From: UBA6136 sp041178325
GTDB lineage: Bacteria; Pseudomonadota; Gammaproteobacteria; Methylococcales; Methylococcaceae
Length of the DNA stretch: 64,000 nucleotides
Direction: 5' to 3'
Assembly: GCA_041178325.1 (NCBI GenBank)
Contig: JBEGVN010000027.1
Coordinates: forward strand, 34,767 to 98,766
Under the pieces are notes generated by a model. It was given only the letters and a program-made list of their open reading frames with translations, was not told the DNA's origin and made no database searches. The position numbers were made by a program, and so were the translations under genes. Shown here piece by piece: positions 33,424 through 41,238 of the stretch. Position 1 is the first letter of the stretch. Each line of letters starts with the position of its first letter.

Positions 33424-35342
33424 GGGGTTTGAATCGGCAAGCTTTTGAGAAACTGGCAAAAGGTATCAAGATCGGGTGACATAGGGACGGGTGGAAGACT
33501 TTCTAGGACTGTTTTTCCGTAGGATTTGGTCATGATACGAGGATCGCAAAGCATGATCCCGCCTCTGTCATCCTGCCCCCTAAGTAAGCGACCTACCCCC
33601 TGCTTCAAGGCAATGATGGCTGATGGCAGCTGGTAATGAGGAAATGGATGGAGCCCTTTTGAGCGCAAAGCATCGAGTTTGGCCGCCATAACGGGGTCTC
33701 CGGGCGATGCAAAGGGTAACTTGTCGATAATGACCAGCGAGAGTGCTGGTCCTGGAACATCAACGCCTTCCCAGAAGGTCGCAGTGCCCAAAAGAATCCC
33801 ATGTGCGGACTGTTTGAAGGCATCCAAAAGACGTGTTTTCGGTTGGCTTCCCTGAACAAACAGGGGGAATGGGACTTTTTGGGGGAGAAGTTCGGCGGCC
33901 AGCTGCAATGCAGCATGTGAGGTGAAGAGAAAAAATGCCCGACCGCGACTTGCCTCAAGGACCGGTATGCTGGCTTCAACAATCGTCCGTGTGTAGAGCG
34001 GACTGGAGGGTTCAGGCAACCCTTTGGGAAGGTAAAGGCGAGCATTTTGGACAAAGTCGAAAGGGCTCTGCCAAATGGCGGCGCGGGTTCCTGCAATACC
34101 CAGCTCATGGGTGAAATGATCAAACCGATCGCGAACGGTGAGTGTGGCTGAGGTAAAGACCCACGCGGTTTTCAGGCGATCTTGAAATTGGCGAAACTCA
34201 TCTGCGATCTCGACGGGGGTGCGATTCAGGCTGAATCCCGTCTTACGCACTTCGAACCAGCGGACCTGATTGTCATCGGTGGGCTTAAGGAAGGATTCAA
34301 GCTGAGTCAGTAAGGCTATAGTTCGCGCAAAACACGCTTCAATCCCTTTTCCCCGACCTCTATGGGGCTGAAGTTGGTCCCGGACAACCCCGAGCTGAAC
34401 CTGAACTGCATCCAATGCATCAATCACGGGTGACCAGGTCTCCACCTGATGCCAGGCCTCTCGACGGGCCGGTTCTCCCAGTGCAATCCGGATATCGTGT
34501 GACAAACGAATAAGTCGGTCGGCTTCCTCTTGCAAATGGCTAGCGTCCGGGGCCTCTCTGACACGTTCGGTTGAAATATCCGAACCGAGATCAATGAGTT
34601 GCCGCGATGTAAGGCTACTGCCGAGGAATTGTGCTGCAGATTCAAGGAATTGATGCGCTTCATCCACGATGATGCCATCGACACTGGGCAATAACTCACC
34701 CTGCCCCTCGTTACGAAGCGCCCAATCGGCCCAAAGGAGATGATGATTGACCACTACGATGTCGGCCTCGCGAGAACGCGTTCTGGCTTTCACCAAGAAG
34801 CAGTCGCCATGATCAGGGCACTCGGTTCCGAGGCAGTTATCGACCGTGGAGGTTGCCCCTGACCAGAGGATCGAAGCTTCAGGCACATCCCCAAGCTCTG
34901 AGATATCACCTGTCAAGGTGGCGCGAGACCATCGGCGAATGCTCTCAAGTGCAGCAGCATCGCGGGGTCCATGGCCTGCTTTGAATCCCAGGTGATGCTT
35001 GAGGCGATAGATGCAAAGGTAATTGGATCGCCCCTTGAGAAGCGCTGCCTTGAAGGGAATTTCCAGTGCACGGCGAAGTACTGGAAGATCCTTTCGAAAA
35101 AGCTGGTCTTGAAGGGTTTTGGTCGCTGTTGAGATCAGAACCTTTTTTCCCGAAAGAATGGCAGGAACCAAATAAGCCAAGGTTTTACCAGTTCCGGTGC
35201 CAGCTTCAGCAACAAAAGTAGATCGGGTTTCTAGTGTTTCAGCAATCGCAGTGGCCATGGCAACTTGCTGAGGTCTGGCCACAAATGAGGGCATATGACG
35301 TTGAAGAGCTCCGCCCTCGGCAAAGGCGGCCTTGATCTTCAC
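33420..35342 (-). CDS. yoaA: DinG/YoaA-family ATP-dependent helicase
   Basis: Iron-sulfur superfamily 2 helicase of 640 residues. Walker A is in VAEAGTGTGKTLAY, the DEAH box is VDEAHQF, and four Cys between them (NYLCIYR, NCLGTECPDHGDCFLV) form the probable [4Fe-4S] site, as in XPD. Motif VI is GVGRLLRGQDDRGG. In E. coli YoaA works with the DNA polymerase chi subunit in repair. The GTG at 35342 is chosen because it gives an N terminus of YoaA length and begins four bases after the preceding stop; longer frames would run into that gene. Confidence 0.9.
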   Translation of the reverse strand: MKIKAAFAEGGALQRHMPSFVARPQQVAMATAIAETLETRSTFVAEAGTGTGKTLAYLVPAILSGKKVLISTATKTLQDQLFRKDLPVLRRALEIPFKAALLKGRSNYLCIYRLKHHLGFKAGHGPRDAAALESIRRWSRATLTGDISELGDVPEASILWSGATSTVDNCLGTECPDHGDCFLVKARTRSREADIVVVNHHLLWADWALRNEGQGELLPSVDGIIVDEAHQFLESAAQFLGSSLTSRQLIDLGSDISTERVREAPDASHLQEEADRLIRLSHDIRIALGEPARREAWHQVETWSPVIDALDAVQVQLGVVRDQLQPHRGRGKGIEACFARTIALLTQLESFLKPTDDNQVRWFEVRKTGFSLNRTPVEIADEFRQFQDRLKTAWVFTSATLTVRDRFDHFTHELGIAGTRAAIWQSPFDFVQNARLYLPKGLPEPSSPLYTRTIVEASIPVLEASRGRAFFLFTSHAALQLAAELLPQKVPFPLFVQGSQPKTRLLDAFKQSAHGILLGTATFWEGVDVPGPALSLVIIDKLPFASPGDPVMAAKLDALRSKGLHPFPHYQLPSAIIALKQGVGRLLRGQDDRGGIMLCDPRIMTKSYGKTVLESLPPVPMSPDLDTFCQFLKSLPIQTP

Positions 35343-35346
35343 AGCG

Positions 35347-36147
35347 TTACCAGGCTTTCTCGAGTGCGTCTTGAGCACCCATTCCATTGCCCTGCTGACG
35401 GCGGGCATCAGCGATGATGCGCCAATTGGACTTCACCAGTTCTGCGTTGGATTTCGCCAGCGAATTGGATTTTTTGGCAAGATCTTCTGCAAGGCCGGGC
35501 TGGTTCTGGCGAAGGCGAATTTCCGCCAGCACATGCCAGAGTTCAGGATTTTTGGGTTGAATCCGGAGTGCACGATCAATCTGGGCTGCTGCATCTCCAT
35601 ACCGACGTGCCTTGAATTGGGCTTCGATGTCACTTTCAAGTGCAGCGACTGCCGGTGGAGCCGATTGCGTGAACAGTTTATCCCCAATCCGAGGAGACAG
35701 GGTGCGGATGGGGGCAGGGTCTGGGGGGGGCTGATAATCAATAGTCGGTAAGGCCGGTTCTATCACGGGCTCTATCGGCGGTAAGGCACTTTGTGCGACA
35801 GCCGATTCCTCCGGCGTGGCATAAGGTGAGGTGCTGGCATCCGATGGGCGACCTGTATCTACATCCTGAGTTAAAGCGGGCGATGGTTGTGTGATTACAG
35901 GCTCTTGGGGGGCTTTTGGAACCGGTTCAAGCCCTGTCTCGATCGGAACGGTTACGACACTGGGTTTTGTTTCAGGGGCACGGTTGACCTGGATCGAAGG
36001 TCGATCCAAGGATGATCTCTCCGATGGGGGACGCGAAGGAGACGTCGTACAGGCCGAGAGTAAAACGAAGAGTACGGGCGCAAGCCGGGTAAAGAATATG
36101 AGCATCGGTCTTTGGATGACCTTTAACAAACTAAGGCCGGGAAGCAT
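35347..36147 (-). CDS. Proline-rich lipoprotein with C-terminal TPR repeats
   Basis: A 266-residue lipoprotein. The signal ends LFVLLSAC (lipobox LSAC), after a rather long N region; the ATG at 36147 has GAGGA at good spacing, with an alternative ATG at 36105. Residues 35-170 are Pro/Ser/Thr-rich and probably disordered, which would let the domain reach across the periplasm. The C-terminal 95 residues form two to three TPR motifs (ARRYGDAAAQIDRALRIQP and PELWHVLAEIRLRQNQPGLA). It precedes yoaA by four bases. Similar tetratricopeptide lipoproteins lie near tsaB in other gammaproteobacteria; the role is unknown. Confidence 0.75.
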   Translation of the reverse strand: MLPGLSLLKVIQRPMLIFFTRLAPVLFVLLSACTTSPSRPPSERSSLDRPSIQVNRAPETKPSVVTVPIETGLEPVPKAPQEPVITQPSPALTQDVDTGRPSDASTSPYATPEESAVAQSALPPIEPVIEPALPTIDYQPPPDPAPIRTLSPRIGDKLFTQSAPPAVAALESDIEAQFKARRYGDAAAQIDRALRIQPKNPELWHVLAEIRLRQNQPGLAEDLAKKSNSLAKSNAELVKSNWRIIADARRQQGNGMGAQDALEKAW

Positions 36148-36294
36148 ACCTTAATCCTCAAGAGGATTTCCCCGGTCGTGTCATCATTTGAACTTTATTT
36201 TGACTTGATGGTCCATGTATTGTGCGGTTTGAACGGTGGGTTACCGATAATATTACGGCCACCTCTGTTCCTTCGCAAAACGGTGGATGTTTTG

Positions 36295-36323
36295 TTGTGT
36301 ACGGCTCTTCGCTTCGGTATATT
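36295..36323 (+). promoter_or_regulatory. Candidate sigma-70 promoter upstream of the copper cluster
   Basis: TTGTGT (36295-36300) and TATATT (36318-36323) are 17 bases apart. The -35 box matches the consensus at only three of six places. It is one of two promoter candidates in the 289-base non-coding stretch 36148-36436, which otherwise shows no gene I can support. Confidence 0.35.
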
Positions 36324-36372
36324 GCTGGATGAAGGGTTCCGCGGACACCTGTGAAAGGTAGACCTTCGTACA

Positions 36373-36388
36373 TGGCACGGAAAACGCC
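36373..36388 (+). promoter_or_regulatory. Candidate sigma-54 promoter upstream of the copper cluster
   Basis: TGGCACG at 36373-36379 is a perfect -24 element; the invariant GC of the -12 element follows ten bases after the GG (36386-36387). The -12 element departs from TTGC at two bases (ACGC). A start site would fall near 36399, about 38 bases before the ATG at 36437. It is weaker than the sigma-54 site before amt. Confidence 0.4.
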
Positions 36389-36436
36389 ATCGACGACTAT
36401 AACAACTGACAAATATAGAGAGTGAGGGAACAAAAT

Positions 36437-37018
36437 ATGAGCAACCTCCAGATTGCCAAACGAGTACTTGCCGCTGCGGGCCTTCTTGCCGCCAGCTTGA
36501 TGCCGATCACCGCATGGTCACATGGTGGTGCGAGTGTTGATACTGATCAGTGCCGAGTGCAGGTTGGATCTCAGTTGGTGCACTTCACGGCATATCAGCC
36601 GCAGCTGACTGGAACCACGGAATACTGTAACAATATTCCCGAACTGGGCCAGTCAACGATCGTGTTCGATTACGAAGGTAAAGCGCTTCGTGAAATGACG
36701 GTTGAATTCGAAATTACGAAGGAGCCTGAAGGAACCCGGTTCTACTATGAACCGCCGGCGACCCACTCCAAGGGAACATTCAACACCACGTTGAATTTCA
36801 CTGACGCAGGAAAGTATCTGGTTCACGTGACTCTCGTTAATGAAAATCAAAAAGTGGACGCGCACATCCCGTTCACTGTCGGCCGCGGCGCTGCTGGTGT
36901 ACCGACCAGCACCATCGTAGTCGTCCTGACGCTTCTGGTCGCAGGTCTATACATCCTTTACCTGTCTAATGCAGGGTTTAAGGCTGTTGTGGATAAGTTC
37001 CTTAAAAAGCCTGCCTAA
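36437..37018 (+). CDS. Exported beta-sandwich protein with C-terminal membrane anchor, copper-cluster member
   Basis: A 193-residue protein of no family I can name. A signal peptide (VLAAAGLLAASLMPITAWS) is cleaved just before HGGASVDTDQC. About 120 residues of predicted beta strands follow, with two Cys that could pair (DQCRVQVG and TEYCNNIPE). The segment FNTTLNFTDAGKYLVHVTLV has the FixH/YtkA-like or cupredoxin-like pattern without a full copper site. A transmembrane helix (TIVVVLTLLVAGLYILYL) and a short basic tail end the chain. The ATG at 36437 has AGGGA eight bases upstream. It precedes the multicopper oxidase gene, with an intrinsic terminator between. A periplasmic copper-handling or assembly role is inference. 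Confidence 0.65.
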   Translation: MSNLQIAKRVLAAAGLLAASLMPITAWSHGGASVDTDQCRVQVGSQLVHFTAYQPQLTGTTEYCNNIPELGQSTIVFDYEGKALREMTVEFEITKEPEGTRFYYEPPATHSKGTFNTTLNFTDAGKYLVHVTLVNENQKVDAHIPFTVGRGAAGVPTSTIVVVLTLLVAGLYILYLSNAGFKAVVDKFLKKPA

Positions 37019-37027
37019 CCGATAACT

Positions 37028-37086
37028 GCCGCCCTAGGGCGGCACCCAGAACGCCAGGTCACGGTTAGTCTGTGCCCTGGCGTTTT
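37028..37086 (+). terminator. Two inverted repeats, the second an intrinsic terminator
   Basis: A 7-bp palindromic arm pair, GCCGCCC and GGGCGGC (37028-37043), is followed by AACGCCAGG (37050-37058) pairing with CCTGGCGTT (37076-37084) and then TT. The second hairpin ends in four T residues. It lies between the small beta-sandwich gene and the multicopper oxidase gene and would give uneven expression of the two. Confidence 0.65.
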
Positions 37087-37106
37087 GTCAATCATGGAAT
37101 AGAAAA

Positions 37107-38849
37107 ATGCCGAGACATCAACTCGCACTTATCACCACCCTGCTCTTTTCGATCTATTCGCTGGACGTTGCGGCCGTGTTTACTGCGCCCACGACTGCCA
37201 AAGTAGCCTCGGGGCAGGCTGAACCTTTCTGCAACAGTGGCGCACCTCCGGAATGGCGCAAGTCTCAGGAGGTTGAAGGTGTCTGGATGCAGGAGTCTCG
37301 TGTTTGTAACCCGGATAACCCGAACGATATTGCAGCGTTCGTTAAAGGAACAAACAACATATCCATGCAGACCTTGATGGATACGTCGAATCTGGCGGCA
37401 GATGCCATTACGGCGACCAATGATCTTGATGGCGATGGCGATCCTGATCACTACATCATCAAGCTTGAGATCATGGAGGTGAACGGTCACTCACCCGATT
37501 TTCCGGGAGTGGTGCCTACATTTGATATTGCCCCGGGTATTCAGCCGAGTTTCTGGGTTTTTGTTCCTAAAAATCGAGACATGTCGACACGCAGCTTTGC
37601 GAGTGGGGAAGCCAATCCCCTTCTCCGCATGCCCTCCCCTCCGATTCGGGTTGAGCAGGGTGACGTAGTTTGGCTTGTCGTTGAAAACTCACATTATTTC
37701 CCCCATTCGATTCACCTTCACGGTGTCGATCACCCCTTCATGGACCACGCCGGTGAAGGAAACGACGGTGTTGGGCAAACCAGCCAGATGGATATCATGC
37801 CCGGCCAGAGCAAGACCTATGTGATCAAGCCACGGCAGCCAGGCACGATGTACTACCACTGCCATGTACAGCCGCATACCCACATTGCGATGGGTCTCGC
37901 CGGGATGTTCATCATCGAGGAAAACCGCCCCAATAACTGGCCGCAAGTTTTCAATGTCGGAGCAGGTCAGGTCAGGCATCCGTCCGTTGCAGTGCTCGAG
38001 CAGTACAAGCAGGAATACGACCTCCATTATCAATCCGTTGATAAGGAGCTCCATCAGATCCCACAGTCAGCCAATGATGTTCGCCTCGTCGCCAAGAAGA
38101 TGAACCAGGAGTACGACATCACCGAGTCAACGGATGATTATTTCCTGCTAAATGGCCGTGCGTTCCCTTATACCCTTCGTGAATCGTTAATCGTGATTGG
38201 GCCGAATGAAAAGACCAAGATCCGTGTACTGAATGGTCATCAGGATCCCATGGCGCTGCATATTCATGGTCACAAGGCCACTGAAACACACTATGACGGA
38301 GTTCAGCACAATCCAGCTGCACAGGTCACACGTGACGTCTATGCTCTGGCACCCGCGCAACGTCTTGATCTCGCGTTGGACTCCACCAATGACGGATTGC
38401 ATAGTTTCGGGTCCGGTCTATGGATGTTCCACGATCACACGGAGCGTGCTTTCACCACCAATGGACAAGGTGAAGGCGGGAGTATCAGTCTTCTCGCCTA
38501 TAAGGATTTCGTCGAAGAGAACGGAAATCTCAAGGTCTCTCACACGATGGATCTCAAGCCGTATTTCACCCGCGAATTTTGGGAGCGGAAGATCCCGGTT
38601 TGGCAGGATTTCATGGATGACTGGGGAAGCCTGGGTGCACCGGCTGGCACGATGGATACAAAGCCCGGCATCAATGCCGGCGCGACTGAGGGCTCAGCTC
38701 AATCGGCAACAACAGGTCTTGGAAGTGACAACACCGGTGGTGGCCTGCTGGGGGGCTTGGGGTTGGGTATCGCCCTCTACTTTGCCTACCAACATCGTGA
38801 GCGCCTGATCCGTCAGGTCAAATCGTTCCTTCCCAAATCAAACGGATGA
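37107..38849 (+). CDS. Two-domain multicopper oxidase with C-terminal membrane anchor
   Basis: A 580-residue exported copper oxidase. Signal peptide at residues 1-22. The first cupredoxin domain has HLHG (203-206) and HCHVQPHTH (251-259), the latter holding the type 1 Cys252, followed by Met262. The second has HIHGH (385-389) and FHDH (His442, His444), with no Cys. So the type 1 copper is in domain 1 and the remaining His pairs fit the trinuclear centre, as in the two-domain blue copper oxidase of Nitrosomonas. A Gly-rich stretch and a membrane helix (LLGGLGLGIALYFAYQ) anchor the C terminus. Substrate unknown: cuprous ion, phenols, or a nitrogen-oxide role by analogy. The next gene follows by 11 bases. 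Confidence 0.85.
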   Translation: MPRHQLALITTLLFSIYSLDVAAVFTAPTTAKVASGQAEPFCNSGAPPEWRKSQEVEGVWMQESRVCNPDNPNDIAAFVKGTNNISMQTLMDTSNLAADAITATNDLDGDGDPDHYIIKLEIMEVNGHSPDFPGVVPTFDIAPGIQPSFWVFVPKNRDMSTRSFASGEANPLLRMPSPPIRVEQGDVVWLVVENSHYFPHSIHLHGVDHPFMDHAGEGNDGVGQTSQMDIMPGQSKTYVIKPRQPGTMYYHCHVQPHTHIAMGLAGMFIIEENRPNNWPQVFNVGAGQVRHPSVAVLEQYKQEYDLHYQSVDKELHQIPQSANDVRLVAKKMNQEYDITESTDDYFLLNGRAFPYTLRESLIVIGPNEKTKIRVLNGHQDPMALHIHGHKATETHYDGVQHNPAAQVTRDVYALAPAQRLDLALDSTNDGLHSFGSGLWMFHDHTERAFTTNGQGEGGSISLLAYKDFVEENGNLKVSHTMDLKPYFTREFWERKIPVWQDFMDDWGSLGAPAGTMDTKPGINAGATEGSAQSATTGLGSDNTGGGLLGGLGLGIALYFAYQHRERLIRQVKSFLPKSNG

Positions 38850-38860
38850 GGGTCCCCAAA

Positions 38861-39733
38861 ATGAACAGAACGCTAAGAATGGTAATGGGTGTAGTCCTCT
38901 GGGCACTTGCCGTACCGACCATGGCCGCAAAGGCAGAAGTGATCATTGATCACACCGGGAAGCTGATGGATCATGGTGATGGACATCTCATGAACATGGA
39001 TGGTGCCATGATCATGGGGCAAAACAAGGACAAGCTTCCTCCGGGCTGCAGTAGCATCAGTGAAGAAAGAAGCATCGAAGTCCATGCAGGGCACGAATAT
39101 GCGCGCCAGTACCCAGGCACCATGTTCGGGTTTTCTTCCCATGAATGGCGGGTTAAACCCTGTACAAAGCTGACAGTCACCCTGGTGAACGAGGATCGCA
39201 TCCGACATCAGTGGATGATGCATGGGCTACCCAAGTTCATGTATGACAAGGGCATGTTCCATCTTGAGGTTACAGGCCCTGGGAAGATTACGGGTACGAT
39301 GATCCTCCCATCGGAAGATAAGACCTACATGGTGCATTGCGATATCGCACAGCACATGGAAAAGGGGATGAAAGCGCAGTTGATCGTCGGCAACGGAAGT
39401 TCACCCTTCCCGAGCATCCCCGGCGTTACGGATCTTGCCATTCCTGATGACTATGGACCCAAGGTTGCAGATTCGGTCAAATTGCCAACCGCAGTGGCTT
39501 CCGCGCCTGCTTCAGCTAATGCTCAGTCCTCCGGTTCGGGTAATGCCGTTTTCCTTCTCGGTGTCATCATAGGAGCCGTTGGTACCCCCTTTGGTCTGAC
39601 GTATTACCGCAAGCGCTTTGAAGGAATGACGCGTGATGAAATCATTCACTATCTCCTGAATAGTTCAAAATCAACTTTTGACAAGGCTCTTGGCTTGATC
39701 ATGACGGTAATTGCGAAATTCAGCCGCAAATAG
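38861..39733 (+). CDS. Membrane-anchored cupredoxin with His/Met-rich N terminus
   Basis: A 290-residue exported blue-copper protein. The ATG at 38861 (GAGGG eight bases upstream) is preferred to one at 38846 that overlaps the oxidase stop. After the signal peptide comes a metal-binding-looking stretch, DHTGKLMDHGDGHLMNMDG. The cupredoxin domain has the type 1 site: an upstream His in RIRHQWMMHG and HCDIAQHMEKGM, giving Cys160, His165 and Met170. Ala/Ser linker, then a transmembrane helix (AVFLLGVIIGAVGTPFGLTYY) and a basic cytoplasmic tail. It is a likely electron-transfer partner of the multicopper oxidase just upstream. Confidence 0.8.
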   Translation: MNRTLRMVMGVVLWALAVPTMAAKAEVIIDHTGKLMDHGDGHLMNMDGAMIMGQNKDKLPPGCSSISEERSIEVHAGHEYARQYPGTMFGFSSHEWRVKPCTKLTVTLVNEDRIRHQWMMHGLPKFMYDKGMFHLEVTGPGKITGTMILPSEDKTYMVHCDIAQHMEKGMKAQLIVGNGSSPFPSIPGVTDLAIPDDYGPKVADSVKLPTAVASAPASANAQSSGSGNAVFLLGVIIGAVGTPFGLTYYRKRFEGMTRDEIIHYLLNSSKSTFDKALGLIMTVIAKFSRK

Positions 39734-39762
39734 ACCTCCGTTGAATCACGTACGGATGACTC

Positions 39763-39792
39763 ATAATGGTGCATGCACTGCACCATTATTTG
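39763..39792 (+). terminator. Intrinsic terminator after the copper cluster
   Basis: A perfect 10-bp stem, ATAATGGTGC (39763-39772) with GCACCATTAT (39780-39789), has a seven-base loop and is followed by TTTG. It closes the multicopper oxidase-cupredoxin unit 30 bases after the last stop. Confidence 0.7.
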
Positions 39793-39869
39793 TCACTGTT
39801 TAGCGCTCTCCGGCTCCCACTCTTGGGGCAGACGCCCAAATTGCGAGCATTTATGCGGACTTAGGTTTT

Positions 39870-39885
39870 AGGCCCGGTTTTTGCT
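39870..39885 (+). promoter_or_regulatory. Sigma-54 promoter of the ammonium transporter gene
   Basis: The sequence AGGCCCGGTTTTTGCT has GG at 39871-39872 and GC at 39883-39884, ten bases apart, and agrees with the sigma-54 consensus TGGCACGrNNNTTGCW at all but two positions. Start of transcription would be near 39896, 25 bases before the amt ATG. Nitrogen-limitation control through NtrC is the known rule for such genes, but I found no clear NtrC site in the 80 bases upstream. Confidence 0.7.
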
Positions 39886-39920
39886 CACTGTGTTTGATCC
39901 TTGTCCCAAGAGCAATCAAA

Positions 39921-41123
39921 ATGGAAACAATAACAAAAAGCCAGGACGTCCTCTTCATCCTTCTCGGCGCAATCATGGTACTTGCCATGCACGCTGGATT
40001 CGCATTCCTTGAAGTAGGTACCGTCCGAAGAAAAAATCAGGTCAATGCATTGGTCAAGATTCTGACCGATTTTGCCGTTTCGACCATCGCCTATTTCTTC
40101 ATTGGGTATTACATCGCCTACGGCGTTAATTTTTGCCAAAGCGCTGATCAGCTGACCATTGATAGTGGTTATGGCCTCGTCAAATTCTTTTTCCTCCTGA
40201 CCTTCGCTGCAGCGATTCCCGCCATCATTTCAGGGGGCATTGCTGAACGGGCTCGATTCTATCCGCAGCTCGCAGCAACATTTCTTCTGGTCGGCTTTAT
40301 CTATCCCTTTTTTGAAGGGATCGCGTGGAATAACCACTACGGGATTCAAGCTTGGCTTGAGGCCCAGTTTGGTGCGCCCTTCCACGACTTTGCGGGTTCC
40401 GTTGTGGTGCATGCCATGGGGGGGTGGATCGCATTGGTTGCCGTGATCCTCATGGGTCCGCGCAGTGGCCGTTATTCAAAATCAGGCGGCATTGCTGCAC
40501 ATCCGCCATCCAGTATCCCATTTCTGGCTCTGGGGGCCTGGGTGCTGACGGTCGGCTGGTTTGGTTTCAACGTCATGTCAGCACAAACCCTAAACGCGGT
40601 CAGTGGTCTTGTTGCCGTGAATTCCCTGATGGCTATGGTTGGTGGCACGCTCGCGGCTATGGTCGCCGGCCGAAATGACCCCGGATTTGTTCATAACGGT
40701 CCACTTGCCGGGCTGGTTGCCGTGTGTGCGGGATCTGATGTCATGCATCCGATAGGCGCCCTAACGCTGGGCCTGGTTGCAGGCTGGATGTTCGTTAAGA
40801 TGTTCACCCTCACTCAGAACCGTTGGAAGATCGACGATGTTCTCGGAGTATGGCCCCTCCATGGGCTCTGCGGTGCCCTCGGGGGCGTTGCCGCAGGGGT
40901 TTTGGGGCTTCAATCGCTGGGTGGCCTTGGAAAGGTTGCCTTTTGGTCACAGCTTCTCGGTACTGGCTTGGCGATTGTGATCGCGATCCTGGGTGGTCTT
41001 CTCACCTATGGCGTCATCAAAGTGATCGTTGGCCTTCGGCTGGATCGTGAAGAAGAGTTCAATGGCGCTGATCTCACAATTCACCAGATCGGGGCATCCT
41101 CGGACACCGATACGGGCTGGTAA
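39921..41123 (+). CDS. amtB: Ammonium transporter, Amt family
   Basis: A 400-residue inner-membrane ammonium channel with eleven hydrophobic spans. Family signatures are MHAGFAFLEVGTVRRKN, the FHDFAGSVVVHAMGGW block (first pore His), FGFNVMSA-type sequence as GWFGFNVMSAQTLN, and VWPLHGLCGALGG with the second pore His. The ATG at 39921 has AAGAG upstream; an earlier TTG at 39894 would precede the predicted transcript. There is no cleavable signal peptide, unlike E. coli AmtB. No glnK gene is adjacent, which is unusual for amtB. It is flanked by a sigma-54 promoter and an intrinsic terminator, so it is a single-gene unit. Confidence 0.95.
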   Translation: METITKSQDVLFILLGAIMVLAMHAGFAFLEVGTVRRKNQVNALVKILTDFAVSTIAYFFIGYYIAYGVNFCQSADQLTIDSGYGLVKFFFLLTFAAAIPAIISGGIAERARFYPQLAATFLLVGFIYPFFEGIAWNNHYGIQAWLEAQFGAPFHDFAGSVVVHAMGGWIALVAVILMGPRSGRYSKSGGIAAHPPSSIPFLALGAWVLTVGWFGFNVMSAQTLNAVSGLVAVNSLMAMVGGTLAAMVAGRNDPGFVHNGPLAGLVAVCAGSDVMHPIGALTLGLVAGWMFVKMFTLTQNRWKIDDVLGVWPLHGLCGALGGVAAGVLGLQSLGGLGKVAFWSQLLGTGLAIVIAILGGLLTYGVIKVIVGLRLDREEEFNGADLTIHQIGASSDTDTGW

Positions 41124-41131
41124 TTTACCCT

Positions 41132-41163
41132 GGGCACCGGATCCTGGTTCCGGTGCCCTTTCC
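41132..41163 (+). terminator. Intrinsic terminator after amtB
   Basis: A 10-bp stem, GGGCACCGGA (41132-41141) with TCCGGTGCCC (41149-41158), is followed by TTT and a pyrimidine run. It lies nine bases after the amt stop codon. Confidence 0.8.
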
Positions 41164-41238
41164 CTATAGATCTCTTGGATGGAACCTCCCGTCTCTAGTC
41201 CGATACAATCAGGGCTGGTTTCTTCTTGTTGAGCCCTC

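Noticed and set aside
36158..36433. 91-codon minus-strand frame in the gap upstream of the copper cluster
   Set aside because: No ribosome-binding site, no recognisable protein features, and it covers promoter-like sequence for the plus-strand gene.
39763..39789. GGTGC and GCACC half-sites upstream of amt as an NtrC binding site
   Set aside because: NtrC sites have the order GCAC...GTGC. Here the order is GGTGC...GCACC, and the sequence forms a clean hairpin with T residues after it, which fits a terminator better.
36437..41123. Copper oxidase plus ammonium transporter as proof of an ammonia-oxidising bacterium
   Set aside because: The mxaACKL set points to a methylotroph, and no ammonia monooxygenase or hydroxylamine oxidoreductase gene is in the window.
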